From: Rutidosis leptorrhynchoides
Taxonomy: Eukaryota > Streptophyta > Magnoliopsida > Asterales > Asteraceae
Direction of reading: 5' to 3'
NCBI RefSeq assembly: GCF_046630445.1
Contig: NC_092341.1
Location: forward strand, 256,418,501-256,482,500
Length of the DNA: 64,000 nucleotides
Each line of letters opens with the position of its first letter. Positions within the stretch are counted from its first letter, which is position 1. Position numbers and translations under genes: made by a program. The notes under the pieces were generated by a model. The model made no database searches, had not been told where the DNA came from, and saw only the letters and a list, made by a program, of their open reading frames with translations. Below are positions 11,875 to 23,524 of this stretch, piece by piece.

Positions 11875-14800
11875 ATGGAGTTACGAAACATTTCATTGAT
11901 TTTGTTCGTAACTCCATTTTTATTCATAACATTTGCCTTCGCTTGCTCCAACGGAACATGCAGGGTACGTATATCACCATCTCTTCAATCCTCTATTGCT
12001 TAATTTCCTACAAATATTGTATACATACACACGTTATGTACGTCATTAAGTTTTTAACCAATAATCGATATAAATAAATTGATATAATTGAATTATGGTA
12101 TGATTTTGTGTGTGTAGTTACTTGATAATTGCGAAACGGATGGAGATTGTGGGGCTGGACTGTACTGTTTTTCTTGTCCTCAAGAATATCCTGGCTCGAG
12201 ATGTGTTCGATCAAATGCTACGCCCGTATTTAATCTTATGGTTTGTCTTTTAATCCAAATTTGAATTTTTATTTTTTAGTAGAAGAATTGGATGAATTCA
12301 TTGTGTGTTTCAATGTGTATGTGTGTGAAATGAGTGTTGAATTAAGATGCGTTTTTTTGTTGGCCGTTAGTTATCATGTGAATTCGTTAGTTATCATGTG
12401 AATGTAGGGTTTAAATTGTTGTTTAGAATGAAACAAATTTTTGGATAGTAAGGTTTTAACCAGGACGTTAACTACGAGGAGAACCATGGTTAATGATTTG
12501 TTAATTCCTACTTACTACCATGCTATGTCAATTTTGTAGTTTTGGTCTTGCAAATAAATTAATTAGTAGAATGTATTTAGGTAAAATCTGAATGAAATGT
12601 CCTTAAAGAATTTGACAAATTCTTTGTTTTTTTTTTTTTTTTTTTTTTTTAATTTGTTAAAAAATAATAAAAAAAAATATATAAAAAAGGTAAGTAGTGA
12701 CTACTTTTCTGAAAATCGATTGATTTGTAAACGATTCGGGTACATGTTTTGGTGGCCTTTAAATTGCTCTATTATATGAGAGATTGAATTGATGAGAAAA
12801 GTTGATTGTTCTAAAAATATTTCTACTTTTTTTTTTTTTTTTTTTTTTTGGTGATAAAACTTCAGAATTTTAGATTATCTAACTTTAATTATATGTGTTA
12901 GATAGCTAAAACAAAAATGTATCATTATATAGTTGCTTTATATTATGGTTTTTTTTGAAATTCATTCTGTTATTTTGAACAAATAGGACTTTGGTTACGT
13001 GTTGTTGTTGGAGACTTTAAAAACCACAAATTGCATCTATGTTGATATCAACTATTACCTAAAATTGAAACAAAAGTCAACAAGTGAGGTTAATGTGACT
13101 TGTTCAAGTCTTCAACAACCACAGCGCTTCTTAAAAAAAAAAAAAAAAAAAAAAAAATTAATTAATTAAAAAACTTAGGCTGGGCTAATGGAATGAGCTT
13201 ATTGGGCTGGGCTCCAACACAAAAACTAACTGTTTTCTATTCTGATTTTTTATGTTTGTAACTTTCGAAAACAGAACAATTCTCTTCCCTTCAACAAGTA
13301 CTCTTTCTTGACAACACATAATGCCTTTGCGATTGACGATGGGACCCCGCGAGTTGCACCAACAAATCAAGAAGACAACGTCACACAACAACTAAACGTA
13401 TACTCTTCGTTTCGTATCATTTCGTTCGCTATAATGTTTCTAGGCACAAAAACAACAAAATGAAGCATAAGTTACTAACATGTTACTTGTTACTATCATA
13501 ATCTATAGAATGGGGTTCGCGCTTTGATGCTTGATACATATGACTATGAAGACACCGTATGGTTGTGTCATTCGTTTGGTGGAAATTGTCACGAGTACAC
13601 CAAATTTGTAAGTTGTACTATCATTTTGTTTTTGGCTTTTCACATAAGTATATGAAAAATTTTAACTTAATGCAATGTGTTTACTTGATAGTCGCCGGCC
13701 ATAGACACTTTAAAAGAAGTTGAAGCTTTTCTATCAACAAATCCAAATGAAATAGTGACAATCATCCTTGAAGACTACGTGCAGGCGTCAAATGGTTTGA
13801 CCAAGGTATTTACAGACGCGGGGTTGAAGAAGTATTGGTTTCCAGTAACAAGTATGCCTAAAAGCGGCCAAGATTGGCCATTGGTTAAAGATATGGTGGC
13901 TAACAACCAAAGATTACTTGTTTTTGGTTCGGTAAGATCTAAGGAACAAAGTGAAGGAATCGCCTACCAGTGGAACTATATGGTCGAAAATCAATGTAAG
14001 TGATCATATACTTCATATCATCACAAAAGTTCCTAGAAAAAGACCATATGGAGAATTAGGAATCGGTACATAAGGTTTTCTTTGTTCAGGCTACCGGAGA
14101 AGAAGATTTAAACACATTTTTCCATTTATGTTTTTTTTAACTAGTCACGAATATGTAAATTTGTTTTTGTTAAATATAGATGGGGACCGAGGAATTAAAC
14201 ATATAAAGTTCTAGGAATTAGTACATCCCTTTATAAACAGTTACACAGAGAATGTTTTCTGTGTTCAGGCTACTGGGAAAGGATATTTTAATTCCTTTTT
14301 TCATTCATTTTTTTTAATTAGTCAAGAACTAGTTGTGGAGCCCTCGCTTTGCGCCGGGGTCTCCGTTTTGAATGCGAGTTAAAAAAAAAATCTTGATCTA
14401 TTTTGTAAAAAAGAATTTTTTTCGACATAACATTGAAGGGTTGTTCCTTTTGTGAAAGTTGCTTCTTTTAGCGTTCGGGTTTTATTTAAAAAAAAAAGTT
14501 TTTAAAGTGGGGGTTCGATTTGTATTTTAATAAAAGTTAGTGGGTTAAGTTTGTCAAATTTGAAAAAACTTTACGTATAAAGTGGGGGTTCGATTTGTAT
14601 TTTAATAAAAGTTAGGGGGTTAAGTTTGTGAAAATTGAATATTAGTAAAAAAAAAAGTTAGTAAAGTGGGGGTTCGATTTGTATTTTAATAAAAGTTAGG
14701 GGGTTAAGCTTGTGAAATGTGGGGAAAAATATACGTATAAAGTGGGAGTTCGATTTGTATTTTAATGAAAGTTAGGGAGTTAAGTTTGCGAAAAGTGAAG

Positions 14801-15419
14801 AAATAAATAGTACTATTTATTTCCACTTTATCTTTTAGATATGGTTATATAATATATAATATGTAAATACTTGTTTGTGTTGGATATAGATGGGACGGTG
14901 GAATGAAAGCAGGGGAGTGTCCAAATAGAGGCGAGTCATCTCCTTTAAACGACACAACAAAGTCACTTGTGTTAGTGAACTACTTCCGTACGGTTCCTTT
15001 GAAATTGTTGGCATGTGGTCAAAACAATGGGGGCCTGTTGGACATGACCAAGACTTGTCATAGCGATTCTGGTAATCGTTGGGCCAACTTTCTTGCTGTC
15101 GATTTTTACAAGGTACCACAACAAATCTGGTGTTCTAAAAATTTTAATTGTATGTTCCATTTTTCGTTTTGCCTTTTGATTGTATTATAATTATATTTCG
15201 TTGTATAGAGAAGTGCTGGTGGAGGAACGTTCCAAGCTGTTGATCTGCTAAATGGAGAGATTTTGTGTGGATGCAACGACGTACATTCATGCGTAGTAAG
15301 ACTCTATCATTAGTATAATTTTACTTTGTATTTAGTTTATTATGCAAATGTTTTAAGAGAATATGTACTGAGGAAGTATGCATATTTTGCAGCCTGGAGG
15401 AGGAAGCTGTACACCTTGA
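11875..15419 (+). CDS. PI-PLC X-domain-containing protein (At5g67130-like), 8 exons, frameshift in exon 6
   Basis: Exons: 11875-11964, 12118-12240, 13275-13397, 13509-13607, 13692-13995, 14890-15112, 15209-15295, 15393-15419; all introns GT-AG. The intended product is about 358 residues. It has an N-terminal signal peptide (about 1-24), a Cys-rich segment (DCGAGLYC), then the PLC-X fold with both catalytic-type histidines: TTHNAFA (His86) and WLCHSF (His133). IVTIILEDY follows, and the Cys-rich C-terminus is CGCNDVHSC. Family members are secreted or wall-associated; some Arabidopsis relatives carry a GPI-anchor signal, which is absent here. Substrate is unproven, and the Y domain of true eukaryotic PLCs is missing. 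At the exon 5/6 junction the conserved TyrGlyAspGlyGly stretch needs one more base (GGGAC where GGGGAC is expected). As written, the frame hits TGA at once. This is either a young pseudogene or a homopolymer sequencing error. Confidence 0.85.
12628..13160. repeat. Poly-T and poly-A tracts in intron 2 of the PLC-like gene
   Basis: Three homopolymer runs: T at about 12628-12650, T at about 12831-12849 and A at about 13133-13157. The last could be the tail of an old retroposed fragment, but no flanking duplication was recognised. Confidence 0.6.
14035..14345 (+). repeat. Diverged tandem duplication in intron 5, with a pseudo-exon edge
   Basis: Two units of about 180 bp share GTTTTCT(T/G)TGTTCAGGCTAC, a following GGA-rich stretch and a long T-run ending AACTAGTCA / AATTAGTCA. 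At 14171-14205 lies TAAATATAG followed by ATGGGGACCGAGGAATT, which resembles the real exon 6 edge at 14881-14902. It retains the four-G run that the real exon has lost. Use of this site would reach a TAG within about 40 bases. Confidence 0.6.
14500..14812. repeat. Minisatellite, 4 units of 74-85 bp, in intron 5
   Basis: Four units starting AAAGTGGG(G/A)GTTCGATTTG at about 14504, 14579, 14664 and 14738, each followed by TATTTTAATAAAAGTTAG and GGTTAAG. The preceding segment (14336-14400) is a GC-richer repeat of unknown type. The array enlarges the intron just upstream of the frameshifted exon. Confidence 0.8.
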
Positions 15420-15936
15420 AGATTTTTGGGATCAAATATTGAAAGACATTGGTAGAAAATGATTATATAATTTCTAGTTTTCCTTGGTAATTATTATGAT
15501 GCTTTTTAAGCATGCTTTGTTTGTGGAAACTAGATAGTAAAAAAGTAAAAAGAGGATGGTTTTTTTGCCAACTCCTTCCAAGTGATCTGACTTTTTCGAG
15601 TGCGTTACAAAACTTGTAGCCCCCATCTTACATCTCTCTCGTCGATTTTATGCTTCTCTCCCTTCAGACCATCGTTTGTTTGTCTCTCATACATCATCCA
15701 GATTGATTTCCTTTTTCATTTTCACGTTCAAACTTTACTAAGTAAACATGGCTACAAGCCGCATACATCTAAGCAAAGAAAGACTTGTCCGCCCGAGAAA
15801 CCTAAACAACATAGACGTCTTCGAGGCATATGCAGAGTGTGCAACCGATCAGGGTCCCAAATTTTTAAGGGGCCCCAAATTTAAAAATGTTTATATAATA
15901 ATTCATTATTTATATAACGTGCCACAATATCGTGGA
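15420..15936. other. 3' flank of the PLC-like gene; no clear gene
   Basis: This holds the probable 3' UTR, then a small open frame at 15748-15984 whose first 25 codons look protein-like (RLVRPRNLNNIDVFEAYAEC). The frame then runs into GGGTCCCAAATTTTTAAGGGG-type, transposon-like sequence and the Copia LTR. I do not call it a gene. Confidence 0.5.
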
Positions 15937-15941
15937 GATGA

Positions 15942-16524
15942 TGTAGGAAAACCGTGTATACTTTTAATTTTTAAATCAGATTAACGCAGCGGATAGTTAA
16001 AATAATAATCAATTATTATTTTATAAACCATTTACAAAATTAAATATTAATATATTTAAATTTAATAAAACATGCACATGATTAACGATCCCAAAGATCC
16101 AGTTATACCACTAATAATTGTCAAAATATGTAATTCACAAAGTGAGTAAACGATATACCTTTCTTGAAGAAACTGATTGAAGGAGAGAACCCTACGATCA
16201 AAAATATGACTGTCTCTTAGGATAGTCTACACTTTCTTGAAGAAATTGATTGAATGAGAGAAACATACGATCAAAAATATGACCGTCTGTTAGGATAGTC
16301 CACACTACACTTCAAACAACCGTCAATGGATGCTAGTCCAAACTCAAATAACATACTAATATTAATATAATCAAATTACATTAATATTAATAATACTCCG
16401 TAACACGTTTTGTTTTTATCATCAAAGAAAACAAAAGAATGTGTGTTTCAGTTTGCAAGGCAAAGTAATAAAATCAATAGCAATTTTTGGTGTTATGTTT
16501 TTCTTGCACATCTCATAACCCAAC

Positions 16525-16615
<91 letters not shown>

Positions 16616-17027
16616 CACACATACGAATATATGATATACTCCGTTTGTTTGGTAGCAAAAAGCAAATCAAAAGAATATCTTGTTTTCGATTTCTTTGTCT
16701 GTAATATCATATTTTCGTTTCATTTGGTTTTAAAAAGTCATATTTCTCAAATATTTTAGGGGTATGTTATGTAACTTATAATTAATAATTTCTATCATGT
16801 CGCTTTCATGTGAATAATAAATTAATTAATTTCGTTTCATTTACTAATCATATGAATAGTAAATGAACTAATTTCAATTTACTATTTTGTTACTTGAGGA
16901 ATATATATACATCATATATATATATATATATTTTATTTGACGTCTCGGTGTATATGTGTGTGACCCCGAAGGCTCAAATGAAGTTGGCCATATAGTTATA
17001 TGTTGTACCTTGCACATTAATCCTACA
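15942..17027 (-). mobile_element. Copia 3' LTR (1.1 kb)
   Basis: It runs from TGTAGGAAAACC to TTAATCCTACA on the plus strand and aligns along its length with 53120-54956, apart from the foldback element inserted in the latter. It includes an (AT)n run at 16528-16612 and two diverged copies of an internal repeat around 16150-16310 (TTTCTTGAAGAAA(C/T)TGATTGA). Confidence 0.9.
16528..16612. repeat. (AT)n microsatellite in Copia 3' LTR
   Basis: About 42 AT dinucleotides. The same site in the other LTR carries the 698-bp foldback element between two AT runs, so this is the empty site. Confidence 0.95.
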
Positions 17028-17869
17028 GACTCCCACGTGTGCATGGCACAACACCAATTAACTATACAAACAATGGTAAGCGTCTAGCAACACGTCATTC
17101 TCCTCAAATTCATGTGAGGGTAGTTTCTCGAAACTGTTTATGGTAAGTTTTAAATGTCATTCGTCCTTTTGTTTCAGATACTTTAGTTAAACTTGAGATA
17201 TGGATCATCGGTCATTCTCATCTGTTTAACAATTTTGTTTCTCGATCTTAGAACTGAATTAGATCACCAAATTAATTAAGTATCATATTAATTACATCTG
17301 GGTGCGGCCACACAAATATCTTATTCATTCATCGAGGAGCTCAAAAAGTATCTAACTACAAATATTTTAGAAGAACAAATCCTATATTGCATACACGTGT
17401 CTATCACGGGCTTTACATTATACCCAATAATGGTCTTTATAACAGCCTTATTTAGGACAACATTTAACCATATCAAAGTACAATGTTCCACACATCAAAA
17501 CTGGCGTACATCTCAAGTCTAAGGACATAAAGACATAATCACTAAAAGATCCACTACTGACAATGATCCATGTAGTGACATCTCGGATGGGTCATTCCAA
17601 TATTCATCATCAATGAATACATATGAATTTTGATCTCTACAAGTTAACTATTTATCATCAATAAATATAACCAAAACTTCATATTAATCTTAATTCATGT
17701 TATTCTCATAACATGATTGATTATGGAGATATTGAATAATCAATAATTACTCATGGATTAAACATGCTAATATAGAACACAGTAATATATATGAAAACGA
17801 TCATACCATCAATATATCAATTCATTATGATAAAACTGTTTAATGTTCCAAAAATATCCAAATACTAAA
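17028..17869 (-). other. Copia 3' untranslated region
   Basis: The 0.84 kb between the RNase H stop and the 3' LTR. A modest purine-rich stretch (minus-strand CACGTGGGAGTC) touches the LTR and may be the polypurine tract. No ORF is visible. Confidence 0.6.
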
Positions 17870-19078
17870 TTACAAATTAAAAATATCAGCAGCATAACGA
17901 AGTCCAATACTACTAGCATGATCATCATGCTTGTTGTGTGTCATGGGCTTCGTGAACTGGTCAGCCACATTATCATCTGTATGAACCTTAAGAATACTAA
18001 TATCATTCCTCTCAACGACTTCTTGAATGTAGTCAAACTTTCGAAGAATGTGTCTGCTACCTTTATGTACACGTGATTCTTTCGCAAGTATAATAGCACT
18101 TGAATTATCACAGTACATTTCCATAGGGGATTCAATGCTGGGAACTACTCCGAGTTCAGCAATAAAATTCCTAATACAGACATATTCTTGAGCAGCTTCT
18201 GAGGCAGCAATATATTCTGCTTTTGTTGTAGACTGTGCAACTGTGCTCTGCTTTGAGCTTCTCCAATCAACTGCCCCGCCATTCATGATAAAGACATACC
18301 CTGACTGGGATCGAGAATCATCTCGATCAGTTAAGAAACTAGCATCTGTATAACATCTAATACTCAACTCTTATTCCAAACCACCATAAACCAAGAACAT
18401 ATCTTTAGTTCTTCGCAAATATTTAAGAATGCTCTTAACAGCAATCCAATGTTCTTCACCTGGATTCTGTTGATAACGACTCATCAAACTCAAAGCTAAC
18501 GAGACATCAGATCTAGTACATAACATGGCAAACATAATGGATCCTATAGCCTAAGCATACGGAACACATTTCATTCGTCTTATCTCATCAGGTGTGATAG
18601 GACTTTGAGACTTGCTCAAGGTTATGCCCTTTTGCATGGGCAATGCTCCGCGCTTGGAGTTTTGCATGTTAAATCTTCGCAAGATTTTATCAATGTATGT
18701 ACTTTGACTCAGACCAATAAGCCTTTTGGATCTATTTCTATAGATTCTGATTCCTAGAATATACTTAGCTTCTCCAAGATCTTTCATGGCAAAACATTTT
18801 CGAAGCCAAGATTCGACATCTTGCAAAGTTGGAATGTCATTTCCAATAAGTAGTATGTCATCAACATTCAAGATCAAGAAGACAACTTTGCTCCCACTAG
18901 CTCTAATGTAAACACATGGCTCATCTTGGTTTTGAGAAAAATCAAACTCTTTGATTTTCTGATCAAACTTAAGATTCCAGCTCCTGGATGCTTGCTTTAA
19001 TCCATAAACGGATTTTAGAAGCTTGCATACTTTAGTAGGATGCTTAGGACTCATAAACCCTTCCGGCTGAACCATATA
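17870..19078 (-). pseudogene. Copia pol, C-terminal half: reverse transcriptase and RNase H
   Basis: The minus-strand frame starts inside the reverse transcriptase (MVQPEGF, then SVYGLKQASRSWN) and contains FLILNVDDILLIGND. The catalytic YVDD box reads NVDD, which is not expected to be functional. After KDLGEAKYILGI the frame meets a TAG (about 18551) and a TAA (about 18368), then continues into RNase H with YTDASF, a KAEYIAASEA motif carrying the family's Glu, YCDNSSA and the ADQFTKP terminus. The first half of the same enzyme is at 48835-49825, about 29.8 kb away. Confidence 0.92.
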
Positions 19079-19564
19079 TGAAGGGACCCGTTCATACCGA
19101 TTATAAACGATTCACAATAGTTGATTTCATTGCGAGGTATTTGACCTCTAAATGATACATTTTAAAAATATTGCATTCGTTTTTAAAAGACAAACTTTAA
19201 TCACATCGAAAGTTGACGGCATGCATACCATTTTCATAATATATCCAATTATAAATGACTTAATAATATTCTTGATGAACTCAACGACTCGAATGCAACG
19301 TCTTTTGAAATATGTCATGAATGACTCCAAGTAATATCTCTAAATGAGCAAATGCACAGCGGAAGATTTCTTTCATACCTGAGAATAAAATTCATCATTT
19401 TGATCGACCACAAGATTTAAATACAGTACACCTATCTCGTGTACAAAACCATTTTTCATAATGCTTAGCAGAGTAGGTTCGTATCCTTTTTTCCCCCGTA
19501 GGTTGCCTCACGATTTTTAATAACCGTACACATATCTTGTGCACAAAAATAACATACACATAAC
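19079..19564 (-). mobile_element. Family A left LTR, first piece
   Basis: Matches 44099-44644 of the right LTR apart from the roughly 60-bp deletion at 19388. It ends at the ATAAC target duplication of the Athila/Tat-like insertion. Confidence 0.9.
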
Positions 19565-21390
19565 TGATATTGTTCAAATTAGACATATCTTTAGTCGCAA
19601 TATCAAGTTCTATCGTTGTTTATTTCGTGTGTAAACATAGTATTTTCGTTTGTATTCCATTTTATTGTAAAATAGTTAGAATCATTGTGTAATTGAAGAA
19701 ATATGGAAGATTTTGGATGATACTACTCAGAGATCGAAAACAAGTCAAAAAGTCGATGAATAGTAGAGTGCGCCAAGGAGTGAGCCACGGGTGTGCGATC
19801 AGCTCACTCGTCCAAATTTTGATCAGAGAATTCTGGGATCGAAAACAAGTCAAAAAGCATGAATAGTAGAGTGCGCCAAGGAGTGCGCTCAGCGCACTTT
19901 CTCCGCGCACTCTGACGTGTAAAGCAGATCTGAACGTGCAACTCGAGCTGTAAAGTGGAATTGTGGTAGGTGAACAGTGCTCGCCGCGCACGTGCTTTTG
20001 TGCGCTCGGCGCACCCTACTTTCCAGCTACTGTTCAGCCTTTTTAAACCCCTTTTCAGCTTCATTCTTGAGACACCACTACACAGTCATTTTCAGAGGCA
20101 GAGGTTACGATTCAAGGTGATCCTTGGAGTAATCCAGGATCACCTAATCCATCATTTCAATCCGGAATCAAGAATCATCAGGATCATCATCCAAGATTGC
20201 TTCAAGAGGTCGATTCTTGTTAGTTCAATGAATTCTATCTTTGTTTCCAGTTTGTTATTGTCTTTAATTATGATTGTTAGCTAGTTCTTTTTATGATTGT
20301 CTAGATAAATAACCGAGATGTTGATTGTTTACTTTTGTTGATTGATTGTTCTTATGAATGATAGTTTGATGTTTGAATAAAAGAACCATTCTTGTTAAGT
20401 TTAATCTTTTCGATTCAATTAGTTAGTATACTTATTCAACTAAGAAACATCATCTTGTTGATTTAGTATATCGGTTTACACCTAGTGACAAGTGTTTTCC
20501 CGTCTTTGACCAAAAGGGGTAAGTTGCGTTCAAACGGTTAATCTCTATAGGAATGTAAGAACGACTCTTGTAGATACTTTCGGATAGCTTAATTGATATG
20601 TGTAGTTGTATAGGAGAACGATCAATTCCCTAGAATATGTTATACATATTTTCACAACTCAATTCCATATAGCTAATAGGTGTTAGAAATTTGCCTTATC
20701 TAGTGACGTTTATAGGGATCCTATTACTACACTTAATTGATTACTTGGGTTGGGTGAATTGAGCATTTAACCAGACCAAGGGAATGAACTAAGCTAAACC
20801 ATTAGTTGACATAGGAGTGGATCATAATGAACACATCATTGGCATGATCATCATTCAAGTCTTTAGGCTACTTGAATTAATTGATTACAAATAGGAGGTC
20901 TTAGATGACAAGAACATCACTTGCGTCGTGTAATCCCGTTTGAGTATTTGCATAAGACTACTCTTGGTAAACCAATTAATTAGTTCTCGTACGTAGTCAA
21001 TCAATCCAGTCTTAATCCTAAAACAACAATCAACATTCGAGGTTAAAAAGTCTAGACGAGCATATTTGTTTAATTTGATATAAAAACTATCTTTTCATTT
21101 TTTATAAATCTAAAATACCAAAAATATTGTCCTTTAAACTTATTCCTTTATTGATTTTTCCATCGTTAAACGGCAACCCAATATGTTGTATTTGTTTGAT
21201 TTCATTTTATCTAGTTAAAACTCAATTTAGTTTATACAATCTTAACTTGCACATATAACTGTCCTTGGAACGATACACGGATTTTACCATTATCTATACT
21301 ACTACACGATCGGGTACACTGCCCGTTAGTGTGTGTAATCTTTAAAACCGGTATTTTCCATACAACAATTCATATACCACATTTCACACA
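19565..21390 (+). mobile_element. Athila/Tat-like 5' LTR
   Basis: Begins TGATATTGTTC and ends CATTTCACACA. It includes two CpG-rich inverted-repeat blocks (19867-19916 and 19979-20015) followed by a TATA-like TTTTTAAACCCC (20039-20050). Open frames over these blocks are repeated in the other LTR and are not genes. Confidence 0.85.
19867..20050 (+). promoter_or_regulatory. Athila/Tat-like LTR core promoter with CpG cassettes
   Basis: Two GC-rich near-palindromes (around GTGCGCTCAGCGCAC and TGTGCGCTCGGCGCACC) lie upstream of TTTTTAAACCCC. The nearer one ends about 24 bp before it. The same block is at about 33028-33211 in the other LTR. Confidence 0.45.
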
Positions 21391-21400
21391 TCAAGTTTTT

Positions 21401-21417
21401 TGCGCCGCTGCCGGGGA
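21401..21417 (+). promoter_or_regulatory. Primer-binding site (tRNA-Asp type)
   Basis: TGCGCCGCTGCCGGGGA sits 10 bp inside the left LTR end and resembles the tRNA-Asp-complementary site of Athila/Tat elements (usual form TGGCGCCGTTGCCGGGGA), with two or three changes. Confidence 0.7.
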
Positions 21418-21466
21418 CAGTTGTGTCAAGATAAGAATTGTTTACTAAGTTGTGATTATTTTTTTA

Positions 21467-21479
<13 letters not shown>

Positions 21480-21512
<33 letters not shown>
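21480..21512. repeat. (TTA)n microsatellite
   Basis: About 11 TTA triplets upstream of the element's ORF. Confidence 0.9.
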
Positions 21513-21563
21513 TCTGTGTAGTGTCGGTGCTTTTATTCTTTTCTAGTTTTTGTCAGTTGCAGG

Positions 21564-22380
21564 ATGATGCTTAATTACTTGATTAGCAAATTGGAGGATG
21601 AAACTAACGAGCTTGTTAGAAGAGATGAAGAACGTGGCCTCTCAAACAGATTAGAAGATATGATGAATGAGCTTATTGCCTCTCAAACAGAACTTATTGC
21701 CGCTCAAACACAAAGTAGTGAGAGGTATGCACAAATGTTTGGAGATCAAGAAATCTTCTTTCAGAACATAGGGAAACAAATAAGCAACATATCACAGATG
21801 TTGGTTCACCTTCCGAGTGGGAAAGAGTGTGCTGATATTGGAGATGAGTCGATAATAAATGAAGTTGATCATGAGCCAATCCCAATAGACACACTTTCTG
21901 AGTTAATGATGGAATTCCCAGAATTGCAGGATTTGCATTCTCGTTCGTTCGGTGATGAAGAAGAGGTTGCTATGATTGATGAAAAAGCATTGTTAACCGT
22001 TCTCATGGCTAATGGCTATGAGCCTACAACTGAAGAATTAAAGGAATTGAAGCTGGAAATTGAGCCCCGCTCTATAGTTGAGATTCATAGCAGGTCCACG
22101 CTTATTCCAGAGGATGTCAATTTGGGGAAGACAATCTTTAAAGACGCATTTGACCAAGTTCCACCAATAAGAATAAAAGTTTTACTGAATCCGCACTTGG
22201 AGAGGAGTCTTATGTTAACCCTCCGGTTAGGTCATCCTTTTTCGGGAAACTAAAAAAGGATTTATCACATATAATATACACCACCCGAGGTGTAAATGAT
22301 TGGCTCACTATTCTGATTCGTGGAACTTTTTTCACTGACTTCATGTCTCGTCCGATAAAGTGTGGAGGAGTTTAACCCCA
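21564..22380 (+). pseudogene. Gag-like ORF of the Athila/Tat-like element, frameshifted near 22200
   Basis: The first frame (21564-22253) encodes about 210 meaningful residues: a charged helical N-terminus with a repeated LIA(S/A)QTELIAAQTQ heptad-like segment, an acidic middle (EFPELQDLH, DEEEVAMIDEKALL) and IKVLLNP. Near 22200 it shifts, and an adjacent frame continues GEESYVNPPVRSSFFGKLKK to a stop at about 22375. I do not recognise a zinc knuckle, protease or reverse transcriptase. Position directly after the primer-binding site suggests a gag-type product; a match to known gag proteins was not seen. Confidence 0.5.
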
Positions 22381-23383
22381 CTAGGCATTAAATTCTGGGG
22401 TCCAGTCGAGTGCATGACGCGTTAATAAAAGTGTACGATGTTTTTCAAAGGTTTTAGTGACACTAGCATTAAAATTCAGCAAGGTACCTATCAAATTAAA
22501 ATTTGTGTGATGAAGATCAAGGAATGAAGGATGCGCCATCGCTCACCTATATTCCACGATCTCCGGTTTATGAACCTAGATTTTTCGAACTCCTTTTTCT
22601 CAATATTGTCCTCTCGAATTTAAATTTTACTGATTTTAAGTAATGAGGGCATTATGTAACAACCCAACCCGTTAACCAACCAATAACGTGGAATAAAAAA
22701 AAATTTCTTTGTGCAGCAAATGGCGCGGCGCGCCAAGACCCCGCGCTGCGCGCAAAAGGGCCTGGACAGGCTGCTGTTCCAAAAAGTCCCAAATGCGAAA
22801 ATGTTTGACCACTTCCCGACACATTTAGACTAAACGGTTTTCACAACATATTATAATAGTTAAAACTAACACGTTCCATCAATAAAAAGGGTTTTACGAC
22901 ACCGGGCCCACATATGCCCAAATTACCCTTTAAGTACCAATTTCAAGTTTTCGACCACACGAATTTTAACACAAAATAAAGCCGAGCATGGCGATTGGGG
23001 ATACGCTACCCAATCCTAATCAATCCAAAAGCAAGCCTTCTAAAGCAACAACGCGAGTCCACTAGTCCCACGCTTACCCGAGCCACCGCATCCATGCAAA
23101 TCTATAAAAAGGTAAACAACGAGAGGGTAAGCTAACGCTTAGTGAGTGAGAATATACTACATACATATATATGCATAAAATGGACACGCCACACAAAATC
23201 AAATACCGCATACCGGAGCATCCAAGCATAAAGGCAAGCTAGTCTAAGCATACCGTAAGATCACTAAGCAACGAGCTAAAGATACATCAATAAAATATAA
23301 GTTCACCAACAACGATGTGAACAATGCCAATAAGCTACACCCGGAGGGTTAGCTACATCACGACAATACAACATTATATGTAC

Positions 23384-23391
<8 letters not shown>

Positions 23392-23427
<36 letters not shown>
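23392..23427. repeat. (AT)n microsatellite in 3' LTR
   Basis: About 18 AT units; the other LTR has about 40 at 29541-29618. Confidence 0.93.
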
Positions 23428-23431
<4 letters not shown>

Positions 23432-23524
23432 GCTTACGCTTACAACACAATAACCATGGTTAACCAAATCTTCGCAAGGGAATGACTTCGCGAAACAAGT
23501 CATCGATGTTCATAACAACCGTTA

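Noticed and set aside
15600-15984. Small gene between the PLC-like gene and the Copia LTR
   Set aside because: Only about 25 codons look protein-like, and the frame runs into transposon-like sequence and the LTR.
16410-16759. Tyr-Ile repeat open frames on both strands (also 7226-7522, 53580-53926, 54385-54678)
   Set aside because: Direct products of (AT)n or (AC)n dinucleotide runs.
19970-20284. 104-codon frame identical at 33131-33445
   Set aside because: Also an LTR pair. It starts inside the promoter cassette region and shows no known domain.
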